DNA from: Planctomycetota bacterium
GTDB taxonomy: Bacteria > Planctomycetota > UBA8742 > UBA2392
Direction of reading: 5' to 3'
Length of the DNA: 64,000 nucleotides
NCBI GenBank assembly: GCA_020425605.1
Contig: JAGQRH010000013.1
Coordinates: forward strand, 43,407 to 107,406
Positions 36,935 to 45,346 of this stretch are shown here, piece by piece (within the stretch, counting starts at the first letter, position 1; each line of letters opens with the position of its first letter). The position numbers and the translations under genes are program-made. The notes under the pieces were generated by a model. The model was not told where the DNA came from, ran no database searches, and saw nothing but the letters and a program-made list of their open reading frames with translations.

Positions 36935-37588
36935 TCAACGACGCTTCAAGCAGCGTTCGAGTCCATCGAGCATAAGTTCCAGCCCGAATTCGAACTCGTC
37001 GGCGAAGCTGTAGCCGGGCTTCATCACGTGCTCGGTGGTCAGTTTTACGAAATGCGGGTATTCGTCCGCCGGCATCTGCTGCAGGATGTTCGTGGCTACT
37101 TCTGTGAGCTCACTCGAAGTCTTGAATGGCAGCTTCATTTCCTGCAAAGCGAAGCCATAGATGTAGCTGTCCAATGCGGCGAAGGCGTGAGCCGTCAGGG
37201 CAATACTGAACCCGCCTTCGTTCAGGCAGCCAATCACTGCGTCATAGTAGCGCATCGAGTTCGGGCCGGGGTTCTTGCGCGATTCCATGACGATCAGCGC
37301 CCAGGGATGGCGTAGGAACATCTCGCGGGCCGAATGCGCTCTGATCCGCATGGCCTCTTTCCAGTTGCTTCCCTTCTTGGGCAATTCGATCTCAGCAACA
37401 ACCAGATCAACCAGTCCGTCAAGCAGATCGTCTTTGTTCGCCACGTGGTTGTAGAGCGACATGGCTTCAACGCCGAGCTTCTGGCCCAGCTTGCGCATGG
37501 ACAGGGATTCGATGCCGTGCTTGTCGGCAATCGTGGTGGCCTCGCGAAGAACTCGTTCACGAGTGAGCGGCTTGGACCTGCTTGCCAT
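36935..37588 (-). CDS. TetR-family transcriptional regulator
   Basis: A 217-residue regulator. The N-terminal helix-turn-helix covers about 8-55 (ERVLREATTIADKHGIESLS, MRKLGQKLGVEAMSLYNHV), the recognition helix being EAMSLYNHVANK. The ligand-binding domain has the TetR_C helix pattern (MREMFLRHPWALIVMES-like, LDSYIYGFALQEM). It most likely represses the divergent dehydrogenase gene and itself. A nearly perfect 28-base double palindrome lies in the 103-base gap, 44 bases from this start and 33 from the other. The stop abuts the convergent zinc-ribbon gene by two bases. Confidence 0.9.
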   Translation of the reverse strand: MASRSKPLTRERVLREATTIADKHGIESLSMRKLGQKLGVEAMSLYNHVANKDDLLDGLVDLVVAEIELPKKGSNWKEAMRIRAHSAREMFLRHPWALIVMESRKNPGPNSMRYYDAVIGCLNEGGFSIALTAHAFAALDSYIYGFALQEMKLPFKTSSELTEVATNILQQMPADEYPHFVKLTTEHVMKPGYSFADEFEFGLELMLDGLERCLKRR

Positions 37589-37631
37589 GGTGTCCAGCGT
37601 ACGCGCAGAATTTTCAGAATTCCAGTTGAAA

Positions 37632-37659
37632 ACTTACGACGTAAGCTTACAGTGTAAGT
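37632..37659. promoter_or_regulatory. predicted TetR operator (double palindrome)
   Basis: Two 13-base palindromes lie side by side: CTTAC-GAC-GTAAG (37633-37645) and CTTAC-AGT-GTAAG (37646-37658). The junction GTAAGCTTAC is itself palindromic and one matching base flanks each end, so the whole 28 bases are symmetric except for the two spacers. This fits a TetR protein that binds as two dimers. Confidence 0.75.
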
Positions 37660-37691
37660 ACAGGGGACGCAGAACTGACCAGGAGGCTGCC

Positions 37692-38708
37692 ATGCAAGCT
37701 ACTCTGAACATCGAAGAAACAGGGAGTGCCACGAAGATGAAGGCCATCACCCAGGACCGATACGGGCGCGCCGATGTCCTTGCCCTCCGCGAGATCGAAA
37801 GACCCCATATCGCTGATGACGAGGTGCTGGTACGTGTCCGCGCAGCGGGCGTCGACAGAGGGGTCTGGCACTTGACGACCGGGATGCCTTACCTCATGCG
37901 GTTCGTCGGCTTCGGACTGACCCGGCCGAAGATGGCCACGCCCGGGATGGACCTGGCCGGCGTCGTTGAAGCCGTTGGAGCCAATGTCAGTCGATTCACG
38001 CCTGGCGACGAAGTCTTCGGAATCGGAAAGGGTGCGTTTGCCGAGTATGCGGTTGCAAAGGAAGCCAAGCTGGCGCCCAAGCCGGACAACCTGAGCTTTG
38101 AAGAAGCTGCAGTCGTTGCAATCTCCGGCGTGACGGCTCTTCAGGCCCTGCGTGACGTCGCCTCCGTTGAGCCGGGGCAGAAAGTGCTGATTATCGGCGC
38201 AAGCGGGGGCGTCGGCAGTTATGCCGTGCAGATCGCCCGGGTGCTCGGTGCGGAAGTCACTGGCGTTTGCAGTACGAGCAAGATCGGGTTGGTCAAGTCC
38301 CTCGGCGCTGACCACGTGATTGACTACACCAACGAGAGGATCACGGACAGCGGGGAAAGCTACGACGTCATCCTGGACATCGGCGGCAATCGCAAGCTCG
38401 GGGAACTCCGCCTGGCACTGAAACCCAAGGGGACGCTGGTGATCGTGGGCGGTGAAGAGGGAGGCAAGTTCTTCGGCGGCGTCGATCGGCAGTTGCGGGC
38501 GATGCTCCTTTCCATCTTCGTCGGCCAGAAGCTCACTTCGTTCATTTCAGCGGAGAGCCAGAAGGACATGCTGGAGCTGAAGGACATGATCGAGGCGGGC
38601 AAGATCAGGCCGATCATCGGCCGGCGCTATACGCTGTCGCAGGCTCCGGATGCATTGCGCGATATCGAAGAAGGGCGGGCGCGCGGCAAGTCAGTCATTG
38701 CGATCTAG
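37692..38708 (+). CDS. zinc-independent MDR NAD(P)-dependent alcohol dehydrogenase / quinone oxidoreductase
   Basis: A 338-residue medium-chain dehydrogenase. The N-terminal GroES-like domain begins near residue 17 (KAITQDRYGRADVLALREI). The nucleotide-binding fold shows VLIIGASGGVGSYAVQIA near 160-177. The catalytic zinc ligands of classical alcohol dehydrogenases are missing, as in quinone oxidoreductases (zeta-crystallin type). It likely reduces a quinone, enone or aldehyde with NADPH, perhaps as a detoxification response. The start at 37692 is fixed by AGGAGG five bases upstream; a second ATG 15 codons in is the start of the conserved part. Regulation by the divergent TetR gene is likely. 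Confidence 0.88.
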   Translation: MQATLNIEETGSATKMKAITQDRYGRADVLALREIERPHIADDEVLVRVRAAGVDRGVWHLTTGMPYLMRFVGFGLTRPKMATPGMDLAGVVEAVGANVSRFTPGDEVFGIGKGAFAEYAVAKEAKLAPKPDNLSFEEAAVVAISGVTALQALRDVASVEPGQKVLIIGASGGVGSYAVQIARVLGAEVTGVCSTSKIGLVKSLGADHVIDYTNERITDSGESYDVILDIGGNRKLGELRLALKPKGTLVIVGGEEGGKFFGGVDRQLRAMLLSIFVGQKLTSFISAESQKDMLELKDMIEAGKIRPIIGRRYTLSQAPDALRDIEEGRARGKSVIAI

Positions 38709-38727
38709 CCCCACGAGTCTCCCCGCA

Positions 38728-38755
38728 TTGACGCTTGGTTGAAGCGCCGTATCGT
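38728..38755 (+). promoter_or_regulatory. promoter of tRNA-Arg
   Basis: TTGACG (38728-38733), a 16-base spacer and TATCGT (38750-38755) end 10 bases before the mature tRNA. The -10 has three consensus positions. Confidence 0.5.
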
Positions 38756-38765
38756 TTCGAAGTAC

Positions 38766-38842
38766 GCGCCCGTAGCTCAGCTGGATAGAGCGGCGGTTTC
38801 CGGAGCCGCAGGTCGCAGGTTCGAATCCTGCCGGGCGTGCCA
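38766..38842 (+). tRNA. tRNA-Arg (anticodon CCG)
   Basis: A 77-base cloverleaf with encoded CCA at 38840-38842. The acceptor pairs GCGCCCG with CGGGCGT (first pair G-T). The D arm is GCTC...GAGC, the anticodon stem GCGGT/GCCGC encloses TTCCGGA, so the anticodon is CCG (Arg, codon CGG), and the T arm is GCAGG-TTCGAAT-CCTGC. All invariant positions are present. Confidence 0.97.
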
Positions 38843-38877
38843 TGGAAACGGCGGCGAAATCGCCGCCGTTTCCATGG
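38840..38877 (+). repeat. perfect 18-bp hairpin joining tRNA CCA end and next start codon
   Basis: Bases 38840-38857 are the exact reverse complement of 38860-38877, with only two unpaired bases between. The left arm starts with the tRNA CCA and the right arm contains the ATG (38874) of the STAS-like gene. No T run follows, so it is not a standard terminator. It can both hide the start codon and provide a processing signal for the tRNA 3-prime end. Confidence 0.8.
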
Positions 38878-39356
38878 CAGAGGCAGCAGACAAGACGCCA
38901 GCCGACTTCAGCGCGGTGGTCATCACTGCACCCGCGCGCGTTGACATGGACTCGCTGGACGACTTGTTGCACGGCGCGCACGAGCTGATGGAACAGCTCG
39001 GGAAATTTCCCGGCCACCGCATCATCCACGCAAGGCAGATCCAGAAGGCCGACAGCGCGACGGTGGCCGAACTGCTTGACCTGTCAAGGCGGGCCTACCA
39101 GTTCGGCTTCAAGTTCGTGATCTGTGACCCGCCGAAGCTGCTGGACAACTTCTTCGACATCTACTTCCCCGGCAGCGATGTCCAGCAGAACATCTTCTAC
39201 ACCGACCGCGACGACCCAAAGGTCTGCCCGGTGCCCTGGATTCCACCGTTCCTGCAAAGCAGGACCGGCCGCATCGACATCTGGAAGCAGGGACAGTGGC
39301 ACGCCAGCTACCACTGGACGCACGATGGCCTGGAGAGCGACCGGCGCGGTCGCTAG
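38874..39356 (+). CDS. STAS-domain-like protein
   Basis: A 160-residue product from ATG 38874 (MAEAADKTPADFSAVVITAP). The middle part resembles a STAS (anti-sigma antagonist-like) domain, with a strand RIIHARQIQKADSATVAELL, a helix, and GFKFVICDPPKLLDNFFDIY in the final strand and helix. The phosphorylatable Ser of SpoIIAA-type proteins would fall near ADSAT. The C-terminal 40 residues are Trp-rich and carry no known motif. No ribosome site lies before the ATG, and the start is inside a strong hairpin shared with the tRNA. ATG 38947 is a weaker alternative. It ends four bases inside the convergent NIL gene. Confidence 0.65.
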   Translation: MAEAADKTPADFSAVVITAPARVDMDSLDDLLHGAHELMEQLGKFPGHRIIHARQIQKADSATVAELLDLSRRAYQFGFKFVICDPPKLLDNFFDIYFPGSDVQQNIFYTDRDDPKVCPVPWIPPFLQSRTGRIDIWKQGQWHASYHWTHDGLESDRRGR

Positions 39357-39580
39357 TTTTCTTCGATGTTCACGCCGAGGCTGCGCAGGTACTCAAGCGC
39401 TTTCTCAAGTGACTCGGCGTCGCCTTCGAGGGCGACTTCGAGGAAGCCATGTTCATCGGTCACGTTGGCGCGCGAGATGTTGAACATCACGCCGAAGCGC
39501 GTGCTGATGTTGTGCAGAATGGGCTCGCGGATCAGTTTCTGTGAGAAGCTGAGCGAAAGCTTGCGAATGGTAGCGGCCAT
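39353..39580 (-). CDS. NIL-domain protein
   Basis: A 75-residue single-domain protein starting MAATIRKLSLSFSQKLIREP at 39580, eight bases after GGGAG. The whole length matches the NIL domain, known as the ligand-sensing tail of methionine ABC transporter ATPases (MetN) and as part of some ferredoxin-like proteins. It has an ACT-like fold, with IREPILHNISTRFGVMFNIS and the C-terminal LEYLRSLGVNIEE. As a free domain it may sense methionine or act as a subunit. Its stop overlaps the STAS-like gene by four bases. Confidence 0.8.
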   Translation of the reverse strand: MAATIRKLSLSFSQKLIREPILHNISTRFGVMFNISRANVTDEHGFLEVALEGDAESLEKALEYLRSLGVNIEEN

Positions 39581-39736
39581 CTTCACTCCCGGTTGCGCCT
39601 CGCGCCATGCGAGGCGTGTGAGCCCACACATTCTAGACGCAAAACCCTGCCCGCAACATCCCGGAAAACCCCAAAAGTGTACGCTCGCAAGCGCCTTGCC
39701 AGATTGTTTGCACTTGCATTGTCAAGCGGTATGGCA

Positions 39737-41008
39737 CTAGTCGGCTGGCGCGCCGTCGGTTTCGAAGCTTGCTTCGCGGGCCGGGCCGACGCTGACAATG
39801 CCGATCGGTACTCCGACAAACCCTTCCACGTAGCGCAGGTAGGCTCGGGCGTTGGCGGGCAGGTCGGCCGCGTCTTGCACGTTGCCGATGTCTTCCTTCC
39901 AGCCTGGCAGGGATTCGTACTTCGGCTTAAGTGCGCTAAAGCGGCGAATGTCCGCGGGCATGCCAGGGGCGTCGTAGCCTTCATAGCCGACGCCGACATT
40001 GATCTTCTCGAATCCCGACAACACGTCGAGTTTGGTGATCGCAAGGTGCGTGATTCCCGACGTGCGGCAGACATAACGCAGCGCGAACAGGTCGATCCAG
40101 CCGCAGCGTCTGGGGCGACCTGTCGTCGCGCCGAATTCGCCGCCTGCCTCGCGCAGCTTGGCCCCGGTGTCGTCGTTCAGCTCGGTCGGGAAGGGGCCCT
40201 CACCGACGCGCGTGCAGTAGGCCTTTGTCACGCCGATCAGCTTGTCCACCATCAGCGCCAGGCCGACGCCACTTGGGATGCCCGCGGCCGTGGTGTGGCT
40301 GCTGGTTACATATGGATATGTCCCCTGCGACACGTCGAGCATCGCGCCTTGCGCGCCCTCGAACAGGATGTGCTTGTCTTCTTTCATCGCCTCGGCGAGC
40401 AGCAGCGAGGTGTCGGTGATGTAGCCGTTCAACTTCTTGCCCACGTCCAGCAGCGGCTTGAGCATGTCGTCCACACCGGGTGCATTGCCGTCGGTCTGGC
40501 AGGCGCGCACGTTGACCGCGCGCTGCAGCGCCTCTCGTAGTGAAGTCTCGTCCAGCAGGTCGGCCGCTCGCACGCCGACGCGGTCATAGCGGTCGGCGTA
40601 GGTGGGACCGATGCCTCGCTTGGTGGTGCCGATCTGGTTGGCCTTCTCGCCGGCCTCGCGGTCGACGTCGAGCGTCAGGTGAAGTGGAATCGTGATCGAG
40701 CAGCGGTCGCTGATGAACAGCCGGCCGTCAAGCTTGAAGCCGCGACCCTCGACCTCGGCGATTTCGTCAATCAGCCGCAGCGGGTCAACCACCATGCCCT
40801 GGGCCATCACGTTGACGCAGTCCTTGTGCAGCACGCCGGTCGGCAGGTGGTGCAGCACGATCTTGCCGCCTTCCGGGTAGACCGTGTGGCCGGCGTTGCC
40901 GCCGCCCTGGAAGCGCACGCAGAAGTCCTGCTCCGCGCTGATCGAGTCCACAAGTTTGCCTTTGCCTTCGTCGCCCCATTGGAGGCCGAGGATGGCTGTC
41001 GTAGGCAT
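39737..41008 (-). CDS. purA: adenylosuccinate synthetase
   Basis: A 423-residue PurA that condenses IMP and aspartate to adenylosuccinate with GTP, the first committed step to AMP. The P-loop GDEGKGK is near residue 12, the IMP-binding GGGNAGHTV near 36, TTKRGIGPTY near 130, and the Asp-binding loop GEFGATTGRPRRCGW near 290. Length and order agree with the family (about 430 residues). AGGA lies nine bases before ATG 41008. Nothing unusual is seen in the active-site sequence. Confidence 0.97.
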   Translation of the reverse strand: MPTTAILGLQWGDEGKGKLVDSISAEQDFCVRFQGGGNAGHTVYPEGGKIVLHHLPTGVLHKDCVNVMAQGMVVDPLRLIDEIAEVEGRGFKLDGRLFISDRCSITIPLHLTLDVDREAGEKANQIGTTKRGIGPTYADRYDRVGVRAADLLDETSLREALQRAVNVRACQTDGNAPGVDDMLKPLLDVGKKLNGYITDTSLLLAEAMKEDKHILFEGAQGAMLDVSQGTYPYVTSSHTTAAGIPSGVGLALMVDKLIGVTKAYCTRVGEGPFPTELNDDTGAKLREAGGEFGATTGRPRRCGWIDLFALRYVCRTSGITHLAITKLDVLSGFEKINVGVGYEGYDAPGMPADIRRFSALKPKYESLPGWKEDIGNVQDAADLPANARAYLRYVEGFVGVPIGIVSVGPAREASFETDGAPAD

Positions 41009-41062
41009 GTTGCTGATTCCTGAATGAAGACAGACGCCGGGTGGGCGTCTTACGGGGCGAGG

Positions 41063-42496
41063 TTAAGGACGTGAAAGCGTCTCGGCAAGGGTAAGCCGCA
41101 GCAACTCGTCGTCGAACATCTCGCGGTGGGTGAACGGGGTAAATGCCCACTCATCCAGCGAGTTGCGGAATTCCTCTCCGCGTTTCAGCAGCGCGGCCGG
41201 GCTCTGCGGCAGCATTAGACCGAGGCCGGAGCGACGAGTTACGATTCCATCGCCGCTGGCGTACATGGCGTCGGCCATAGGGTCGAAGCGGCGCGTGGGA
41301 AAGCGTGGGCGGAACAGCAGCTCATAGTCGCCATCTGTACCGATCAACCCCACGCGGGCGAGTGTAGGCGTGTTTACGCCCAGAATGACGCTGGTAGGCA
41401 CCCCTGTCGGCCCCTCGATGGAACGCCGCAGTCGCCTCGCATGGGTCAGCACGAGCCGCAGATATGTGCGGCGCTGTGCCATCTTGAGCTCGAATTGCGC
41501 TTCGCGGTCTTCGTCGGGCTGGATGTTCTGGATGATCTCGCTCTTTAGCCGGTCTTGCTCGGAATCATTGAAGACCGACAGGCCGTACTTTTCCCACGCT
41601 TCGGGCTTCCACAGGTCTACATCAAGCGACTCGCCGCCTTCACCGACGAACACGGGCTCACCCGGTTCCGGCAGCAGTTCAAACGCGGCAGGAAAACTGA
41701 AGATGGTTGAAGGTGGATAGCGGCGGGACAGCAGGTTTGGCGAGTAGCCATCGTGAATCAGGTGCAGCGCATCGATCGTGCCCGCGTGCGGTGTGCCGAT
41801 GCATATCAACCGCCGGCAGTCCTTCAGCCCGGCCCAGTCTGGCTGGACCGGCTCATCCACCGGCTTGTTGCTGACGACATCCTTGCCGCCGTATCGCAGG
41901 TAATAGCGGGCAATCAGCCCACCATTGGATATCGCCAGGAATGTGAACTTCTCGTCACGCAGTCGCAGGTCGCGACGAATGTTATCGATGAACTCCTTCA
42001 ACTGAACGGCCGCTTCCACGTTGCTCCGCCGCCAGTCGTAGAAGAACACGAACAGGTCGTGCCCGCGATGGAATCGCTTGCCATAGGCGGGCAGGTAGCC
42101 CAGCGTGGTGGACATGAAGTCGATCAACTGTGCGTAGAAGCTGACTTCGCCTTGACCTTCGCTGAGCAGGATCTCGGCGCGGTCGAGTACTCGGTAGGCG
42201 CGCAGGTTATCCGCGTTTTCGCGCAAGGTGGGCCGGTCGATCGGCAAGTCCAGCCCGTCGCGCAGTTCGGAAATCGTTGCCGAGAAACTACCCCAGGCGA
42301 TCTCACCATTCTCATTGTTGAAGAGGCGACTGCCCAGAGTGCCGGGAATCAGGATCACCGGCTGGCGTTGCCCTTGCCGACGCTCAAGCTGGTACTCATG
42401 CGGCGGCGCAATGTCCGTGTCTTCGCTGGGTGAGAATTGGCAGGCACCTGCAACCATCAGCAGGCAAATGGTCAGCAGCAACAACGCACGGCTCAT
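41063..42496 (-). CDS. lipoprotein lipase/acyltransferase of the LCAT-like alpha/beta hydrolase family
   Basis: A 477-residue predicted lipoprotein. The signal ends in a lipobox VAGAC with C19. PVILIPGTLGSRLF (about 46-58) forms the oxyanion turn and lid start, and Ser190 in FLAISNGGLIARYYLRYGG is the likely nucleophile. The usual GxSxG is here AxSxG. GTPHAGTIDALHL follows and is typical of LCAT/PDAT relatives; the last His in FTHREMFDD is a candidate for the triad. It should attack acyl esters in the envelope. The start at 42496 overlaps the upstream pseudouridine synthase stop by four bases (ATGA), so they are co-translated although functionally unrelated. Confidence 0.8.
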   Translation of the reverse strand: MSRALLLLTICLLMVAGACQFSPSEDTDIAPPHEYQLERRQGQRQPVILIPGTLGSRLFNNENGEIAWGSFSATISELRDGLDLPIDRPTLRENADNLRAYRVLDRAEILLSEGQGEVSFYAQLIDFMSTTLGYLPAYGKRFHRGHDLFVFFYDWRRSNVEAAVQLKEFIDNIRRDLRLRDEKFTFLAISNGGLIARYYLRYGGKDVVSNKPVDEPVQPDWAGLKDCRRLICIGTPHAGTIDALHLIHDGYSPNLLSRRYPPSTIFSFPAAFELLPEPGEPVFVGEGGESLDVDLWKPEAWEKYGLSVFNDSEQDRLKSEIIQNIQPDEDREAQFELKMAQRRTYLRLVLTHARRLRRSIEGPTGVPTSVILGVNTPTLARVGLIGTDGDYELLFRPRFPTRRFDPMADAMYASGDGIVTRRSGLGLMLPQSPAALLKRGEEFRNSLDEWAFTPFTHREMFDDELLRLTLAETLSRP

Positions 42497-43530
42497 GTAG
42501 CGATCAACCATGGGGGGAGATCATCGGGCTTAAAGCCGGCCGAGTCGAGGGCTGTCTTGAGCTCCGGCCAGAGCGGTGCAACGAGATCGAGCTGTTTATC
42601 TGTCAACGGGTGCGTGAACTCCAGGCGCGACGCATGCAGGAATTGCCGCCTAAGGCCAAGCTTGCCGGCTGCGTGGCGATTGCGATCGCGGTCTCCATAC
42701 TCGTCGTCGCCGGCAACCGGCGCGCCGACGTGCGCCAAATGAGCCCTGATTTGGTGAGTGCGCCCGGTCACCAGCTCGAGCTCAACGAGAGAGTAAGTCC
42801 CGCGCTGCGCAAGCACATGATAGTGCGTGACGGCCGTGCGGCCCTCGCCGGCCTTTACCTTGCGGCGCTGGCCGCGGGCGCCCTCCTGACGGGCGATCGG
42901 GACGTTGATGGTGCCATCGCGCTGGGGCAGCCCGCCGACAGCCAGCGTAACGTACGTCTTTCGTACGTTGCGCTTCTTGATCATGCGTGTGAGTTCCTGC
43001 ATGGCGGCCAGGGTTTTGCCGATCAGGACCAGCCCGCTGGTTGCGCGGTCCAGCCGGTGGACCAGGCCAGGACTGAACGTGGGTGAAGGTTTGACAAACT
43101 CCTTCATGCTTTCGCCCGGCTTCTGTGGTTGTTCTATCAGATAGGCCGTCACCTGGTCGATCAGTGTGTCGCGGTCATCGCCGCGGTCACCCGCGTGCAC
43201 GAGCAGGCCGGCCGGCTTGTTGACCGCGATCAAGTGCTCGTCCTCGTAGACAACCTCGAAGTCGCGGCGCTTCGACAATCCACGCTGCGTCTTCTCCCGC
43301 ACCTTGGGCTTCATATGGCGATCTTCGGCAGCCTGTCTGAAGCTGACCACGTCGCCGGCCTTGAGGCGCGCGTCAGGCTTGGATTTGCGATTGTTGACGG
43401 TGATCTGTTTGGTTCGGACCAGCTTGTAGATCGCGGACAGGCTTACGTCGTCGAGCAGTTTTCGAAGGAAACGGTCCAGCCGCTGGTTGGCCTCATCCGG
43501 GCCGATTGAGATCGTGCGCTGCTCAGCCAT
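42493..43530 (-). CDS. RluA-family 23S rRNA pseudouridine synthase with S4 domain (RluC/RluD-like)
   Basis: A 345-residue enzyme. The S4 RNA-binding domain spans about 12-75 (QRLDRFLRKLLDDVSLSAIY). The catalytic motif HRLDRATSG carries the essential Asp. ELVTGRTHQIRAHLAHVGAP and the end motif HASRLEFTHPLT are typical of RluC/RluD. It isomerises specific uridines in large-subunit rRNA or mRNA; RluC-type sites (955, 2504, 2580) are suggested by the motif spacing, but this is not decisive. The ATG at 43530 overlaps the upstream stop by one base (TGATG). Confidence 0.92.
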   Translation of the reverse strand: MAEQRTISIGPDEANQRLDRFLRKLLDDVSLSAIYKLVRTKQITVNNRKSKPDARLKAGDVVSFRQAAEDRHMKPKVREKTQRGLSKRRDFEVVYEDEHLIAVNKPAGLLVHAGDRGDDRDTLIDQVTAYLIEQPQKPGESMKEFVKPSPTFSPGLVHRLDRATSGLVLIGKTLAAMQELTRMIKKRNVRKTYVTLAVGGLPQRDGTINVPIARQEGARGQRRKVKAGEGRTAVTHYHVLAQRGTYSLVELELVTGRTHQIRAHLAHVGAPVAGDDEYGDRDRNRHAAGKLGLRRQFLHASRLEFTHPLTDKQLDLVAPLWPELKTALDSAGFKPDDLPPWLIAT

Positions 43531-45278
43531 CAGGAGAGTTTCAGCTCAAGCGAAGCGCTCCGCCGAGCGGGAACATCCAGTATGCCCTCAAGCTGTGTTC
43601 CGTCGGCGAGCACGACTTTCACGACATACGAAGCCGGTGCAACGTCGGGGACGCGGACGCGCCCAAGCTCGTCGCTTGAGGTCTCGTAGGCGAGTCGATT
43701 GTCAAACAGCATCGCCACCGGCTCAAGATCGAGCTTCTTGCCTTCGTGCACGATGTCGAACGAGAGCTGGCAAAGCGGCTTCAGCGAAACATCCAGGTCG
43801 CGTCGGGCGTCGCCCTCGCGCAGTTCACCGGCGGCGACAAAGGCCGGCGCGTAGCCCGGTGTGCTGATGCGGATGATGGTGTCCCTCAACGTTGGGTTGG
43901 CAGCGACATAAATGCCGCCGGGGTGATACTCGAACTTGCCGGTGTCCGAAACACGGTCAAACGGGGTGACAACCGGATTGCCGCCGATCATCGCCCGGAA
44001 GTCGTAGACCTCCAGCGGCTTGCCGGTTTCGGCATCCCGGACAATGCCGGAAACCGAGGTCGTGATCTGGATTTGCAGCTCGTAGTCCGGTTGGTTGGTC
44101 TTGACGTCATCCAGATGAGCTTCCTGATCGCCGATCTTGGAGATGAGCGAATAGTCTGCGTCCGGCACAGGGCCGAATCCGAATCGGCCGGCCGAGTCAG
44201 TCACGCATCGACGACCATTGACCGGCCGGATGGGTGCGGCGTCTTCGAAGCGGCGGCGGGACCTGCGATCGTTCGATTCGAGCGGCGTGGCTTCGGAACT
44301 TGCGTTGATGTTGCTTTCGCCTGACGAACTGTCGGGTGCCTTTTGCGCCGACTTGAGTTGAACCACAGCACCTGCGACGGGCTGACCCGCCTGATCTTTG
44401 AGTACCCCGCGAACGTGCTGCTCGGCCGATAGCCGCAATTCGAGCCATGCGCTTGGGGCGGCAGTCAGATCGGCTTCGCCTGCACGCGCGCTATAGCCGA
44501 AGTATCCGCCCTCAACCTGCAGTGCGTAGCGACCAATCGGCATTTGGCGAAACTCGAAACGGCCACTTTCGTCAGCAGTCACGCTGGAGACGTATTGGCG
44601 TCGTGCGGACGTAGGCGTTCGCCCTCGCAATGTTATGACTTCGACCGGGCCGGCCGAGCGCGCGGTCACCAGCGCCCCGGGGGCGGGAAGGCCCGCGTCC
44701 GTCAGGACCTGGCCGGTGAGGGTTGCGCCTTCTTTTACGACAAGGTCGGGCATAGTTACGGCCGGATCTCCGCTGACTGCTACGGACTCACCAACAGCGA
44801 TACGCCCGTCCTGCGTGCGCGCGGACAGCCGACCATACGGATCTCCGGCTGCATTTGCGGTCTCGCGCGAAGCCCAGGCAAGCAGCGTGAAGTTGCCACC
44901 GGCATCTGTGTAGCCCACGCCGCGAAGGTCTCGCAGCTTCTGCTCTCCGGTGAATGTCACTTCCGAATCGGCAATGCCCACGCCGCCTTCGGTGACGACG
45001 CGGCCGCTGACGACCAGACGGATGCCGGACTTTGGCGGAACAAAAGTCTGCGCGGGGCGCTCGCTTGCAACCGGGTCAGGCTCAATTCGCGAAACGTCGA
45101 AGTCGGCTGGATTGAGTTGCAACGGCTCATGATCGCCGGGACGGTTCGAGTCTGCCTGTTCGTTGCCCGAAACCGGCGTCGTACGTGGAGAATCGCCGGA
45201 CATCAGGAACCAGATCGCCACGCCGGCGCCGATTGCCAGCAGGACTGCGGCTGCAGGTACAAGCAGTTTCTGACCCAT
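43530..45278 (-). CDS. membrane-anchored carboxypeptidase-regulatory-like repeat protein
   Basis: A 582-residue protein with one N-terminal membrane anchor (about 5-24). At least five CarboxypepD_reg-like beta-sandwich repeats of about 80-95 residues follow (for example VVSGRVVTEGGVGIADSEVT, LTGQVLTDAGLPAPGALVTA, RGVLKDQAGQPVAGAVVQLK). These domains have no enzymatic activity and act as carriers or binding modules in large envelope proteins. The start at 45278 (MGQKLLVPAAAV) has GGAG six bases upstream; the TTG four codons before is not needed. It is the first gene of a chain with overlaps into rluC/D-like and the lipase gene. Confidence 0.8.
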   Translation of the reverse strand: MGQKLLVPAAAVLLAIGAGVAIWFLMSGDSPRTTPVSGNEQADSNRPGDHEPLQLNPADFDVSRIEPDPVASERPAQTFVPPKSGIRLVVSGRVVTEGGVGIADSEVTFTGEQKLRDLRGVGYTDAGGNFTLLAWASRETANAAGDPYGRLSARTQDGRIAVGESVAVSGDPAVTMPDLVVKEGATLTGQVLTDAGLPAPGALVTARSAGPVEVITLRGRTPTSARRQYVSSVTADESGRFEFRQMPIGRYALQVEGGYFGYSARAGEADLTAAPSAWLELRLSAEQHVRGVLKDQAGQPVAGAVVQLKSAQKAPDSSSGESNINASSEATPLESNDRRSRRRFEDAAPIRPVNGRRCVTDSAGRFGFGPVPDADYSLISKIGDQEAHLDDVKTNQPDYELQIQITTSVSGIVRDAETGKPLEVYDFRAMIGGNPVVTPFDRVSDTGKFEYHPGGIYVAANPTLRDTIIRISTPGYAPAFVAAGELREGDARRDLDVSLKPLCQLSFDIVHEGKKLDLEPVAMLFDNRLAYETSSDELGRVRVPDVAPASYVVKVVLADGTQLEGILDVPARRSASLELKLS

Positions 45279-45346
45279 CTTCGTCTCCAAGGCCGAAGAT
45301 AAGGCCCCGAGTGTATTACGGGCAAGGGGGCCGCAGGCCGCAAATG

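Noticed and set aside
36935..37060. Further tRNA-like T-loop sequence
   Set aside because: A TTCGAGTCC string occurs here but no cloverleaf forms; it codes for the TetR C-terminus.
37461..37691. Longer N-terminus for the dehydrogenase
   Set aside because: It would cover the operator and the divergent TetR start. AGGAGG before ATG 37692 settles the start.
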